Origin: an uncultured Alphaproteobacteria bacterium
GTDB taxonomy: Bacteria; Pseudomonadota; Alphaproteobacteria; HIMB59
Assembly: GCA_902516235.1 (NCBI GenBank)
Contig: CABXXO010000005.1
Location: 1-41,528 of the forward strand
Length of the DNA stretch: 41,528 nucleotides
Direction: 5' to 3'
Shown: piece by piece, positions 20,664 through 30,519 of the stretch
Position numbering within the stretch: position 1 is the first letter of the stretch
How the letters are laid out: each line of letters starts with the position of its first letter
Notes under the pieces: model-generated
The model's database searches: none
Told to the model about the DNA's origin: nothing
The model's input: only the letters and a program-made list of their open reading frames with translations
Position numbers and translations under genes: made by a program

Positions 20664-21318
20664 ATTTTCTATCTATTTCATTAAATTGTTTAATAAATTT
20701 TTTAATATTTGACTTTTTTAAATCTGGCCAAAGAGTATTAGTAAAAAAAAATTCTGTAAAAGAAACTTGGTACAAAAAAAAGTCACTTAAACGTTTGAAA
20801 CCACCTGTTCTTATTAGCATATCAGGATCTGGAATAGATGAAGATTTTAGAGATTTTTTAAAATTTTTATCATTAATACTAATGGCTTTATTTAATAATT
20901 TAGATGCTGAAAGAATATCATCTTTACCACTATAATTTATATATATAATCAAATTGTGTTTAAATTTGGTATTTTCTAAATTTTTAAGGTCATTAACTAA
21001 TTTTTTTGGAAAAATATTAAGATTTCCTTTAAAAAGAATGTTAAAATTGTGATTATTTTTATCTTTATTAAGTTCAAGAAATTCATAGAGTACCATTTTT
21101 ATAATTTTAATAATGGATGATCCTCTTTTAAGATTATGCTTTGATAACGCAAAGGCAGATACATAATTTATATCATATTTTTCAAAGGCAAACTTAGTTA
21201 ATTCTAATAATTTATTTGCGCCATGTTTATATGAGTCATATTTTGGCATATTATTTTTTTTTGACCATCTATAATTACCATCCATTATAAAAGAAATATG
21301 ATTAACTCTATTTCTCAA
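20653..21318 (-). CDS. uppS: Isoprenyl transferase (undecaprenyl diphosphate synthase family, divergent)
   Basis: HISFIMDGNYRW, DMLIRTGGFKRLSDFFLYQ, TNTLWPD motifs; position between frr and cdsA. Confidence 0.87.
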   Translation of the reverse strand: MRNRVNHISFIMDGNYRWSKKNNMPKYDSYKHGANKLLELTKFAFEKYDINYVSAFALSKHNLKRGSSIIKIIKMVLYEFLELNKDKNNHNFNILFKGNLNIFPKKLVNDLKNLENTKFKHNLIIYINYSGKDDILSASKLLNKAISINDKNFKKSLKSSSIPDPDMLIRTGGFKRLSDFFLYQVSFTEFFFTNTLWPDLKKSNIKKFIKQFNEIDRKFGN

Positions 21319-21320
21319 AA

Positions 21321-21872
21321 TTAGACTTTAAGTATTTCTTGCTCTTTGGAGCTTGTTATATTTGCAATTTCTTTAATTGAGTAATCAGTAATTTTTTGAA
21401 CATCATCATGAAATTTTTTACTTTCATCAATAGATATTGATTTTTCCTTTTCCAAATTTTTAATTTCATCAAGAAATTTTCTTCTAATATTTCTTATAGA
21501 GACTTTGAATTTTTCAGATATCTCTGATACTAATTTTACTAATTCTTTTCTTCTTTCAGCAGTTAATTCTGGAAATTTTAGAAGTATATTATTACCATCT
21601 GTTTGTGGTGTTACTCCTAAATTTGAGTCTAATATATTTTTTTCAATAGTTTTAACTAACGAAGAGTCCCAAATACTTACATTTAAAGTCATGTTATCAA
21701 GATTATTTATATTTGAAAGTTGTGTTAAAGGAGTCTTTGAACCATAACTATCTACAATTATTGTTTTTAAAATATCTGGAGAAACTCTACCAGTTCTTAT
21801 ATTTTTTAGCTCAATTGAAAAAGCATTTATACTAAGTTTCATTTCTGAAGAACAATTTTCTTTATTAAACAT
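21321..21872 (-). CDS. frr: Ribosome recycling factor
   Basis: IRTGRVSPDIL, LTAERRKELVKLV, VSIRNIRR motifs. Confidence 0.96.
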   Translation of the reverse strand: MFNKENCSSEMKLSINAFSIELKNIRTGRVSPDILKTIIVDSYGSKTPLTQLSNINNLDNMTLNVSIWDSSLVKTIEKNILDSNLGVTPQTDGNNILLKFPELTAERRKELVKLVSEISEKFKVSIRNIRRKFLDEIKNLEKEKSISIDESKKFHDDVQKITDYSIKEIANITSSKEQEILKV

Positions 21873-21876
21873 TATA

Positions 21877-22584
21877 TTAACTTTCCTTTATTATTGAAAA
21901 TGAGCCATTTCCTGCAACTATATCCAAAATGTTTGAGCTTTTTAAAATAGAGAAAATAATTATTGGTAAAGATCTATCTTTTGCTAGACTTATTGCTGTC
22001 GCATCCATTACTTTAATGTCTTTATTAAGGTAATCTGAATAAGAAATCTCTGGTATTTTTTTTGCACCGGAATTATTAATGGGATCTCTATCATAAATTC
22101 CATCTACTTTTGTACCTTTGAAAATAACATCTGATTTCATTTCTGAAGCTCGAAGTACTGCAGCTGTATCAGTAGAGAAAAAGGGATTGCCAGTTCCTGA
22201 GGCAAAAATTACAACACGGTTTTTATCTAAATGACTTGAAGCTTTATTTTTAATGTATGGTTCCGCGACTCTATTAATATTTATTGCAGTCATAACTCTA
22301 GAATCTACTCCTATTTTTTTAAGATTTGATTGTAAAGCTAAAGAATTTATAACTGTTCCTAACATGCCCATATAATCCGAAGTAACTCTATCTACAACAC
22401 CATTCGAAAAAGATGAACCTCTGATAAAATTTCCTCCACCTAAAACTATGGAAATTTTTAAATTTTTTGACTGGAGTGTTTTTATACTATTTGCAAGATC
22501 GTTTAGTATATTAAAATCGAAACCTTGCTCATTAGATCCTGCTAAAGACTCACCAGATATCTTTAGCATGATATTTTTGTACAT
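21877..22584 (-). CDS. pyrH: Uridylate kinase
   Basis: IMLKISGESLAG, VLGGGNFIRGS, FASGTGNPFFSTDTAA, VMDATAISLAKD motifs. Confidence 0.96.
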   Translation of the reverse strand: MYKNIMLKISGESLAGSNEQGFDFNILNDLANSIKTLQSKNLKISIVLGGGNFIRGSSFSNGVVDRVTSDYMGMLGTVINSLALQSNLKKIGVDSRVMTAININRVAEPYIKNKASSHLDKNRVVIFASGTGNPFFSTDTAAVLRASEMKSDVIFKGTKVDGIYDRDPINNSGAKKIPEISYSDYLNKDIKVMDATAISLAKDRSLPIIIFSILKSSNILDIVAGNGSFSIIKES

Positions 22585-22588
22585 ATTA

Positions 22589-23461
22589 TTAAATAGTATA
22601 TAAATCCATAGATGCTATGTTAAGGGTAATATTATTATTTTTAGATATTTCACTCAAAAATGAACTAACACTCTTCTTTGGATCTGTAATTAATGCTTGT
22701 CCTAAAAGAGTATTTTCTTTTATGAATTTATTTAATTTACCTTTGATAATCTGATCTTTTTTATCCTCAGGGACATTATTCATTTGTTTCAAAATTATAT
22801 CTTTTTCATCCTCTAAAATTTTTGGATTAATTGAATTTTCATCTATGCCCATTGGCTTCATTGCAGATATTTGCATTGAAATAACTTTTAATTCTTCAAC
22901 TAATTTCAACGCTAAATCTTTATTATCAGTTGAGATTTCAACTACTGAGCCAATTTTAGAGCAACTAGAATTATATTTATTATGAAGATAGCTTATAAAA
23001 ATAGATTTTTCTGAGTAATATTTTTTGTAAGAAACTATTTGAATATTTTCACCAATTTTAGAGATAAGATCTGTAAGGCAATCACTTAAAGATTTTTCAT
23101 TTATTTTTAAATAAACTAAGTCTTTATCAACTCCATTATCAATTATATTTTGATTCTCATGTATGGCCTTTGATAGAGTCTCTGCGAAACTTAAGAAATC
23201 TTTATTTTTAGCGACAAAATCAGTTTCACACTTTATTTTGCACACAGTAAAATTAGTGTGTGATGTATTGTTATAAAAAGAAATAACACCCTCGTTTGTT
23301 TCTCTGTCTTGTTTTTTTTGTGCTTTAAGAATCCCCTTTTCTCTTAGCCACTTAATTGAAGAGTCAATATCATTTTCGTTTTCTGATAAAGCCTTTTTAC
23401 AATCAACGATACCACTACCAGTAACATCTCTAAGTTTTTTTATTAATTCCATTTTACTCAT
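22589..23461 (-). CDS. tsf: Elongation factor Ts
   Basis: LRDVTGSGIVDCKKAL, WLREKGILKAQKK, CETDFVAKNKDF motifs. Confidence 0.96.
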   Translation of the reverse strand: MSKMELIKKLRDVTGSGIVDCKKALSENENDIDSSIKWLREKGILKAQKKQDRETNEGVISFYNNTSHTNFTVCKIKCETDFVAKNKDFLSFAETLSKAIHENQNIIDNGVDKDLVYLKINEKSLSDCLTDLISKIGENIQIVSYKKYYSEKSIFISYLHNKYNSSCSKIGSVVEISTDNKDLALKLVEELKVISMQISAMKPMGIDENSINPKILEDEKDIILKQMNNVPEDKKDQIIKGKLNKFIKENTLLGQALITDPKKSVSSFLSEISKNNNITLNIASMDLYTI

Positions 23462-24167
23462 TTTTGTTATTGCTTTCAGTTGAGGCTTTATCTTCAGTTG
23501 TGGTTAGGACCTTTTTAAAATTATCAAGAATAAATTGTACTGATTTGACACCATCGTCATTTGCTGGAATAGGATAGTCAATTAATTCCGGGTCACAATT
23601 AGTATCTACAATACCAATAATTGGTATACCTAGTTTTTTTGCCTCTAAAACTGCAATATGTTCTCTATTAGTATCAATGATAAAAATGACATCGGGTGTT
23701 GTTTTCATTTCTACAATACCTCCCAATGTTTTATCTAATCTAATTTTCTTTTTTTCAATATCTGATAATTCTTTTTTAGTAAAAACTGTTTCATCAGAAT
23801 TTAAAATATTTTCGTAATTATTTAGTGTATTAATAGAATTCTTAACAGTATTCCAGTTAGTAATCATCCCACCAAGCCACCTGAAATTTACAAAATAATT
23901 ATTAGTTTCTCTTGCAATACTCTCAACAATTTCGCTGTGTTGTTTTTTTGTAGAGACAAATAAAAATTTCTTTTTATTCTTTGATGACTCATAAGCAAAT
24001 TTTAAAGCATTCTCAATTAAAGGAAGTGATTTTCTTAAGTCTAGAATGTGTGTACCATTTTTTTCACCATAAATATATTTATCCATTTTTGGATTCCATC
24101 TTTTTTTATTATGGCCAAAGTGAGAACCATTCTTTAAAAGGTCCTCAAGAGATATTTCTAAGTTCAT
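23454..24167 (-). CDS. rpsB: 30S ribosomal protein S2
   Basis: LLKNGSHFGHNKKRWNPKMDKYIYG, RWLGGMITNWNTV, GIPIIGIVDTNCDPELIDYPIPANDD motifs. Confidence 0.97.
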   Translation of the reverse strand: MNLEISLEDLLKNGSHFGHNKKRWNPKMDKYIYGEKNGTHILDLRKSLPLIENALKFAYESSKNKKKFLFVSTKKQHSEIVESIARETNNYFVNFRWLGGMITNWNTVKNSINTLNNYENILNSDETVFTKKELSDIEKKKIRLDKTLGGIVEMKTTPDVIFIIDTNREHIAVLEAKKLGIPIIGIVDTNCDPELIDYPIPANDDGVKSVQFILDNFKKVLTTTEDKASTESNNKNE

Positions 24168-24240
24168 TTATTCCCTCCGGTTAAGCTTTAGTTAACAGAA
24201 TGGAAACCAAAAAAAGGCACCGGATGTCTGCTAACCTGTT
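24168..24240 (-). promoter_or_regulatory. Candidate structured 5' leader RNA of rpsB (pseudoknot masking the Shine-Dalgarno)
   Basis: Transcript sense: AACAGGTTAGCAGACATCCGGTGCCTTTTTTTGGTTTCCATTCTGTTAACTAAAGCTTAACCGGAGGGAATAA-ATG. GGTTAGCAGA (24227-24236) pairs with TCTGTTAACT (24190-24199), 10 bp with two G-U pairs. Loop TCCGGT (24219-24224) is complementary to ACCGGA (24176-24181), which overlaps the GGAGGG SD (24173-24178). Confidence 0.78.
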
Positions 24241-24280
24241 TTTTTTGAAGTTTTAAAGAATAAATTCCAAGAATCAAGAG

Positions 24281-27200
24281 TTAATTCAAAGTAATATTTA
24301 TAATTTTATTATGATTATGAACCCTAATATTCCTAAAGTTAGCTGTTTTATCTAAATCCAAAAGCTCCTGGTATGAAATGTTACTAATTTGTTTTACTAA
24401 ATCTTTATCATCGACAATCAATAAATTTTCAATATTTACATTATAAAAATCATTTTTAATCACTGATTTGATCTTAGCTTTTATATATTTTGTGTGTAAT
24501 GATTTAATATCAAAATTATCATTAAATAGTCTCAAATCAAAAAAACCGCTTTCATTAATTACATTCAAGAGAATATACCTTTTACCATTCTTAGTAGTTT
24601 TGTATTGAGCTTTTACAATATAAAAATAAAAATCATCTAAAAATTCAAGTTTTGATAAAATTTTTTCCTTAAAAGAGAAACGATTTAGATTAGATAATAT
24701 TTTTGTTTGCTTTTTTTGAGAATAAAGAAAACCATAGCTCTCAAATTCTGCTTTAATTTGATCAATTGGCAAATAATCTTTTTTTAGAAAAAATTGGTTA
24801 TCTGAAAAATCGTTAAATAAGGTTGCACCAGATTTTTTTTGGATAATGTTTTCTACGTTAGCAAATAGCTTCGAAATATCTAAATAAAGAGTATTTAGAG
24901 AATTTGACAATATGAGTTTTTCTATTTGCCTTTTGTTAAGAACTGATCTAGATAGCCTACTATTAAAATCAGACAGAGATTTAAATTTACCATTAGCATT
25001 TCTTTCAGTAACTAATTCTTTCATAGATTCTTCTCCCACTCCCTTTAATGCAGCTAATCCATAAATAATTTTATCCTGTTTAACAGTAAATTTATAATCA
25101 GAATAATTTATATCAGGGGGTAATATTTTTAAGTCTAGTTCATTAATTTCATTTAGTATTACAAAAATCTTATCAGGATTATTTAATGAATTATTTAAAA
25201 GTTCGCAATAAAACTCTTTTGGGAAATGTGCCTTTAGATAAGCAGTATAGTAAGTAATAAATGCATAAGCAGCTGCATGACTTTTATTAAAACCATATTC
25301 TGCGAATTTCTCTATTAAAGAAAATAGTTTTTCTGCATCTTTAGCTCTTATTTTTTTATTTACAGCACCTTTTATAAAATTGTCTTTTTGACTCATTAAT
25401 TCGGATTTAATTTTTTTTCCAATTGCTCTTCTCAATAAGTCTGCCTGTCCCAGAGTGTATCCAGATATTACTTGGGCAATTTTCATTATTTGCTCTTGAT
25501 AAACTATAATTCCATATGTCTCTTTAAGAATTGGTTCAAGTAAAGGATGATCATAAATGATTTCCTCTTCTCCTTTTTTTCTTTTTATAAAATTATCTAT
25601 GAATTGCATAGGACCAGGTCTATTCAAAGCCAACACAGCTATAATTTCATCTAAATTAGTAGGTTTAAGTTTAATTAGAGTGTCGACCATAGTAGCACTC
25701 TCAACTTGAAATACACCACATGTATAGCCTTTACTTAATAGCTTAAATGTTTTTTCATCATCAAAAGGAATTTCAGTGAGATCAATAGAAACATTATTTA
25801 TTTTTTTGATTAATTTAAGAGTTTCATCGATGATGGTAAGATTAGCCAATCCTAGAAAATCAAATTTTAATAAACCAGCTTTTTCACAGTCTTTCATATT
25901 AAATTGTGTGGCCATAATTTCAGAGTCATCATCTTTGAAAAGAGGAATATTACCGTAAAGTTTATCGGAAGAAATAATTATACCAGCCGCATGTGTTGAT
26001 ACATTTCTTAATGCGCCTTCCATAGACTCTGCTTTGTCCATCATTGGTGAGTCAGCTAAATCACCCAATTGATCAGTATGATTTGCCTTTAATTCGCTAA
26101 TACTTAAAGGGTGAACAGGATTATAGGGAATTTTATTTACCATTCTCTCTACTTCAGAATATGGAACTCCCTCAACTCTACCTATATCTTTTAGTATTCC
26201 TCTTGAAATCATGGATCCAAAAGTAATTATCTGAGCAACATTTTGAAAGCCATATTTTTTTTGAACATACTCAATAACTTCATCTCTTCTAGATTTACAA
26301 AAATCAATATCAAAATCAGGCATTGAAACTCTGTCAGGGTTTAAAAATCTTTCAAAAAGAAGTCCAAATTGAATTGGATCAACATCTGTAATTAATAAAG
26401 ACCAAGCAACAATAGAACCAGCACCAGAACCTCTACCTGGTCCTACAGGAATTGAATTAGATTTGGCCCATCTGATAAAATCACTAACAATTAGGAAATA
26501 GCCAGAAAACTTCATTTTAACAATCACATTTAATTCGTATTCAAGTCTATCTCTATAAATTTTAGATTGTTGATTAAATTCCTCAATTGATTTATTTGAA
26601 AGTATTTTTTTTAATCTTAAATCTAGGCCACTTCTAGATTGTTTAATAATTTCTTTATCTTCGTCAGAGTCTAAGTCTGATTTAAAATTAGGAAGAGTTA
26701 TTTTTTTTTCCTCTATTAAAAAATTTATTTTATTTGAAATTAAATTTGAGTTTTGAATTAATTGGCTAGATTTGTCAATATTATGGTGAAATTGAGTCAA
26801 AGAATAATTATTTTTTAGTTTAAATGATGTATTTTGAAGATACTCTCCATTTTTTAAACAATGTAAAATTTTAATTGCATCAAAGTCTTTATCTTGTTTA
26901 TAAAAGCTAAATGAGGATAGAAAGCAATTAATATTACATTTTTGAGATATTTCATTTAATAGACTATTGTCAAGATTTTCATCTAACTCAAAAAAGATAT
27001 CTTTATTAAACGTTTTCTTTAATATATTAATTTCATCTAAAATTACTTTCAAATTATTTTTATTAATATTTAAATCCTCAAAATAACTATATAGACCTCC
27101 CAAAATTAAAATATTTCCATCAGAGAAATCTTTAATATTTTTTAAAGATAATTGAAAATCATTTTCTGTATTTATTTTTGTAGATAAAATATTTAAATTT

Positions 27201-27466
27201 TTAAAACCATTTTCATTTTTAGAGATAATAGTAAATCGAGAGAAATTCTTTAATATTGATAAATAATCAACATCTAAGCCTATAATTGGTTGAATACCTT
27301 TTTTTTGACATTTTATTGAAAATTCTAGTACACCCGATAATAATTTATAGTCTGTTAATGCTATAGCTGGTAATTTTTCTTTTTCTGCAAAGTTGACAAT
27401 ATCATCAATTTTTATATTTGACTCACAAATAGAATAATTAGAGTAATTTCTTAGTGGTATTAGCAT
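24281..27466 (-). CDS. dnaE: DNA polymerase III subunit alpha
   Basis: VGPGRGSGAGSIVAW, MPDFDIDFCKSRRDEVI, STHAAGIIIS, FGFNKSHAAAYA-like segment (YGFNKSHAAAYAFITY) and C-terminal OB-fold-like region. Confidence 0.96.
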   Translation of the reverse strand: MLIPLRNYSNYSICESNIKIDDIVNFAEKEKLPAIALTDYKLLSGVLEFSIKCQKKGIQPIIGLDVDYLSILKNFSRFTIISKNENGFKNLNILSTKINTENDFQLSLKNIKDFSDGNILILGGLYSYFEDLNINKNNLKVILDEINILKKTFNKDIFFELDENLDNSLLNEISQKCNINCFLSSFSFYKQDKDFDAIKILHCLKNGEYLQNTSFKLKNNYSLTQFHHNIDKSSQLIQNSNLISNKINFLIEEKKITLPNFKSDLDSDEDKEIIKQSRSGLDLRLKKILSNKSIEEFNQQSKIYRDRLEYELNVIVKMKFSGYFLIVSDFIRWAKSNSIPVGPGRGSGAGSIVAWSLLITDVDPIQFGLLFERFLNPDRVSMPDFDIDFCKSRRDEVIEYVQKKYGFQNVAQIITFGSMISRGILKDIGRVEGVPYSEVERMVNKIPYNPVHPLSISELKANHTDQLGDLADSPMMDKAESMEGALRNVSTHAAGIIISSDKLYGNIPLFKDDDSEIMATQFNMKDCEKAGLLKFDFLGLANLTIIDETLKLIKKINNVSIDLTEIPFDDEKTFKLLSKGYTCGVFQVESATMVDTLIKLKPTNLDEIIAVLALNRPGPMQFIDNFIKRKKGEEEIIYDHPLLEPILKETYGIIVYQEQIMKIAQVISGYTLGQADLLRRAIGKKIKSELMSQKDNFIKGAVNKKIRAKDAEKLFSLIEKFAEYGFNKSHAAAYAFITYYTAYLKAHFPKEFYCELLNNSLNNPDKIFVILNEINELDLKILPPDINYSDYKFTVKQDKIIYGLAALKGVGEESMKELVTERNANGKFKSLSDFNSRLSRSVLNKRQIEKLILSNSLNTLYLDISKLFANVENIIQKKSGATLFNDFSDNQFFLKKDYLPIDQIKAEFESYGFLYSQKKQTKILSNLNRFSFKEKILSKLEFLDDFYFYIVKAQYKTTKNGKRYILLNVINESGFFDLRLFNDNFDIKSLHTKYIKAKIKSVIKNDFYNVNIENLLIVDDKDLVKQISNISYQELLDLDKTANFRNIRVHNHNKIINITLN

Positions 27467-28095
27467 TCTTTTATTGATTTATTGTCTAAAGTATATGATT
27501 TATCAAATAGTGGTCGAAATGAAATATCATGACTAGCAATTATTGTTGATAAATTGAATTTTCTGGAACTGCTCAATATTAAATCAATTACTAATTTTGC
27601 ATTTTCTTTATCTAAGTAACTTGTAGGTTCATCTGCTATTAAAAGCCTAGGATTGTTTACTAAGGATCGAGCAACACATACTCTCTGTTTTTGACCATTT
27701 GATAATTGATTTGGATACTTAAGTTTAAAATCAGTCATTTCAAAATAATCTAAAATGTTTTCAATTTTAGTGGTGTCATTACTTTTAAGTTTTATATTAT
27801 CAAAGATATTAAGCTCAGATATTAAATAGTGATCTTGAAAAATTATACCAATATCATCTTTTAGTAACTCAAAATGATTTTTAATTAAATTTCCATTAAA
27901 ATAAATTTCACCTTTATCTGAATTGTCTAAGCCTGAGATTAAATTTAATAATGTTGATTTTCCGCATCCAGAAGGACCAAATAAAAATATATTTTGGTTA
28001 TGTTCTACTGACAAATTTAATTTATCAATTACTTGAAAACTCCCTACCTTTGATATGTAAGATTTTGAAATATTTTTTAGCTCTAATAAACTCAT
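27460..28095 (-). CDS. lolD: Lipoprotein-releasing ABC transporter ATP-binding protein
   Basis: Walker A FGPSGCGKSTLLN, LSNGQKQRVCVARSL signature, LLIADEPTS Walker B; adjacent to LolC/E-type permease. Confidence 0.9.
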   Translation of the reverse strand: MSLLELKNISKSYISKVGSFQVIDKLNLSVEHNQNIFLFGPSGCGKSTLLNLISGLDNSDKGEIYFNGNLIKNHFELLKDDIGIIFQDHYLISELNIFDNIKLKSNDTTKIENILDYFEMTDFKLKYPNQLSNGQKQRVCVARSLVNNPRLLIADEPTSYLDKENAKLVIDLILSSSRKFNLSTIIASHDISFRPLFDKSYTLDNKSIKEC

Positions 28096-29279
28096 CTTAA
28101 AATTAAATTTGGTTTTATTTTAAAAATTCTCAATATTGGAACATAAGATGCAATTAAACTTGAAAAAAGAGATATACTAACAATAAACACAATATCGTTT
28201 ACTCTAACACTATAAGGCATTGATGTTAAATATCTAATTTCGTTATTCCATAATTCAAAATTTAATAAATACGATAAAAAGCTTTCAACAGAGTCAATAT
28301 TTGTAGATAACAATAATCCCAAACAGGTACCTAAAATGATTGAAAAAAAGGAAATAAAAAATGAATTTAAAAAAAATAAAAAACAAATTTTAGATTGTCG
28401 TATACCTAGTGCTTTTAACAAAATAATATCTTTATATTTTTCTTTAATAAAAAAAATCTGGTTTGAAATAATTGTAAAAGAAGAAATTATGATAATAAAA
28501 AATAGTATGACAAACATAACATTTTTTTCAGTTGATAATGCTTGTGCTAAGGTTTGATTTTGATCCTCCCAAGTAGAATAATTTACACCATCTAAATCAC
28601 TGTAATCAAAGTCATTACCATTTAAATATATATCTATGACTGAACTATTTATATTTGTATTAAATTGTTCTATATTACTAAAGATAAAATATTTATCAAA
28701 ATCGTATACACCTGTATTAAATGTTCCTTTAATTATTAGTTCTTTTGAATTTAGAACTGGCCCTAGTATTGTCAGAGACTTTCCTGGAATATTAATTTGA
28801 AATGGCATTCCTACTTTTAGATTCAAAGATCTTGCTAATTCAATTCCAATAAAGACCCAGTTGTCAATTTCTCTTTCAATTTCAAATATATTTTGATTAA
28901 TTTTAGGTATTTTATAGAGATCCTCTTTATAAAGAGATTTCATTAATAAGCCCTCTATTCCTTTTTCATTACTTACTATCACCCTACTTTGAACATTTTG
29001 AACTAGAGATATTGAGGGATTTTTTTCTTTAATTTGTTCAATTTTATCTTCATTAGCATCATAAATTGTAATATCACCGTTCACTCCACTTAGTGAATCT
29101 ACTAATTGTTCTCTAAAACCATTCATTACAGACATAACCGTTATTAATATTGAAATACCAAGTATTAAAGCCAGGGAAGATAAAATTGTTGATACTGAAA
29201 AAGCTTTATCTTTTCTAAAATTAAAAATGTATGCGAAAGATAGTTTATGGAGTGTATTGTTCAAATTCAAAGTTCTCAA
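28092..29279 (-). CDS. lolC: Lipoprotein-releasing ABC transporter permease (LolC/LolE family)
   Basis: N-terminal TM plus ITVMSVMNGFREQLVDSLSGVNGDITIY and three C-terminal TM segments (FtsX-like). The start may be internal because it overlaps proS by 35 bp. Confidence 0.87.
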   Translation of the reverse strand: MRTLNLNNTLHKLSFAYIFNFRKDKAFSVSTILSSLALILGISILITVMSVMNGFREQLVDSLSGVNGDITIYDANEDKIEQIKEKNPSISLVQNVQSRVIVSNEKGIEGLLMKSLYKEDLYKIPKINQNIFEIEREIDNWVFIGIELARSLNLKVGMPFQINIPGKSLTILGPVLNSKELIIKGTFNTGVYDFDKYFIFSNIEQFNTNINSSVIDIYLNGNDFDYSDLDGVNYSTWEDQNQTLAQALSTEKNVMFVILFFIIIISSFTIISNQIFFIKEKYKDIILLKALGIRQSKICFLFFLNSFFISFFSIILGTCLGLLLSTNIDSVESFLSYLLNFELWNNEIRYLTSMPYSVRVNDIVFIVSISLFSSLIASYVPILRIFKIKPNLILR

Positions 29280-30519
29280 TTTCTTGTTTGCTTAAAAATA
29301 CCTTATCTCCATCAGATCTCCTAATAACTTCAATTTGACCTTTTTCTTTATAGTTGTTTCCAATAATCAATGTCCAAGGTATTCCAATTAATTCAGAATC
29401 TTTAATTTTTCTTCCAATGCTTAAATCTCTATCATCAAGACTAATATTGTTGTATTTAGAAGTTAGAGTATTGTATATGCCCTCAATCTCTTCATTCAAA
29501 TCAGAGTTTGATTGAATTATAATATTTATCTTGAAAGGAGAAATGTTAATAGGCCATTTGATGCCTCTCTCATCATGAAACGCTTCTATTATGGCTGCTG
29601 TTAATCTTGAAACACCGATACCGTAAGATCCCATATATGGGTTTATCCTCTTTCCATCTTTATTTAATACATAGCCTTCTAATGGTTTAGTATATTTTGT
29701 GCCAAAGTTAAATATATGACCTACTTCAATACCTCTTCCAACGATCACATCAGATTTAGATTTATCAATCATTTCATCTGAAGCAGAATACATTGATGTA
29801 ATTTCTTCATAACTTTTATCAAATAAATTAGAGTCAACCAATTTTGAGTCATAGGCAAGTTCACTTTCACCTGTACTCGCTAATATTTGAAACTCATGAG
29901 ATAGATCTCCTCCAATAGCTCCTGTCGCTGCCTTAACTGGTATTGGTTGTAAGCCTAAATCTAAAAAAGTTTTTAAGTAACTTCTAAAAAAAATTTTATA
30001 AGTTTCAAATGCACTTTCCTCTGTTAAATCGAAACTATATGCATCCTTCATCAAAAATTCCCTCCCTCGCATTACTCCAAATCGAGGTCTAATTTCGTCT
30101 CTAAATTTCCATTGAATATGATAGAGGTATTTTGGAAGAGCTTTATAGGAGTTCACATAATCTGAAAATAAATCTGTTATTACTTCTTCATTCGTTGGCC
30201 CATATAATAATTCATTTTCATGTCTGTCAGTAATTCTTAACATCTCTTTTCCATAATCTGTATATCTTCCACTTTTTTTCCACAATTCCGAAGATTGGAT
30301 AGTAGACATTAACATTTCGTTACAACCAATTTCGTCTTGATTGTGCCTAATAATATTTTCAATATTTTTTAAAACTTTAAAACCCAATGGTAGCCAAGTA
30401 TAGATGCCAGATGTGTGCTGTCTAATCATTGAGGAGCGCAGCATTAATTGATGGGATATAATTTTAGCTTCTTTAGGTGACTCTTTTAGTGAATTAAATA
30501 AAAGGTTAGATAATTTCAT
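29245..30519 (-). CDS. proS: Prolyl-tRNA synthetase (short alphaproteobacterial type)
   Basis: RSSMIRQHTSGIYTWLPLG, GPTNEEVITDLF, FRDEIRPRFGVMRGREFLMKDAYSF, GSYGIGVSRL class II motifs. Confidence 0.95.
   Translation of the reverse strand: MKLSNLLFNSLKESPKEAKIISHQLMLRSSMIRQHTSGIYTWLPLGFKVLKNIENIIRHNQDEIGCNEMLMSTIQSSELWKKSGRYTDYGKEMLRITDRHENELLYGPTNEEVITDLFSDYVNSYKALPKYLYHIQWKFRDEIRPRFGVMRGREFLMKDAYSFDLTEESAFETYKIFFRSYLKTFLDLGLQPIPVKAATGAIGGDLSHEFQILASTGESELAYDSKLVDSNLFDKSYEEITSMYSASDEMIDKSKSDVIVGRGIEVGHIFNFGTKYTKPLEGYVLNKDGKRINPYMGSYGIGVSRLTAAIIEAFHDERGIKWPINISPFKINIIIQSNSDLNEEIEGIYNTLTSKYNNISLDDRDLSIGRKIKDSELIGIPWTLIIGNNYKEKGQIEVIRRSDGDKVFLSKQEIENFEFEQYTP

Noticed and set aside
24205-24225. 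T7 run upstream of rpsB as a Rho-independent terminator for dnaE
   Set aside because: No stable GC stem immediately precedes the run; the strong pairings use flanking segments and fit a leader pseudoknot better.
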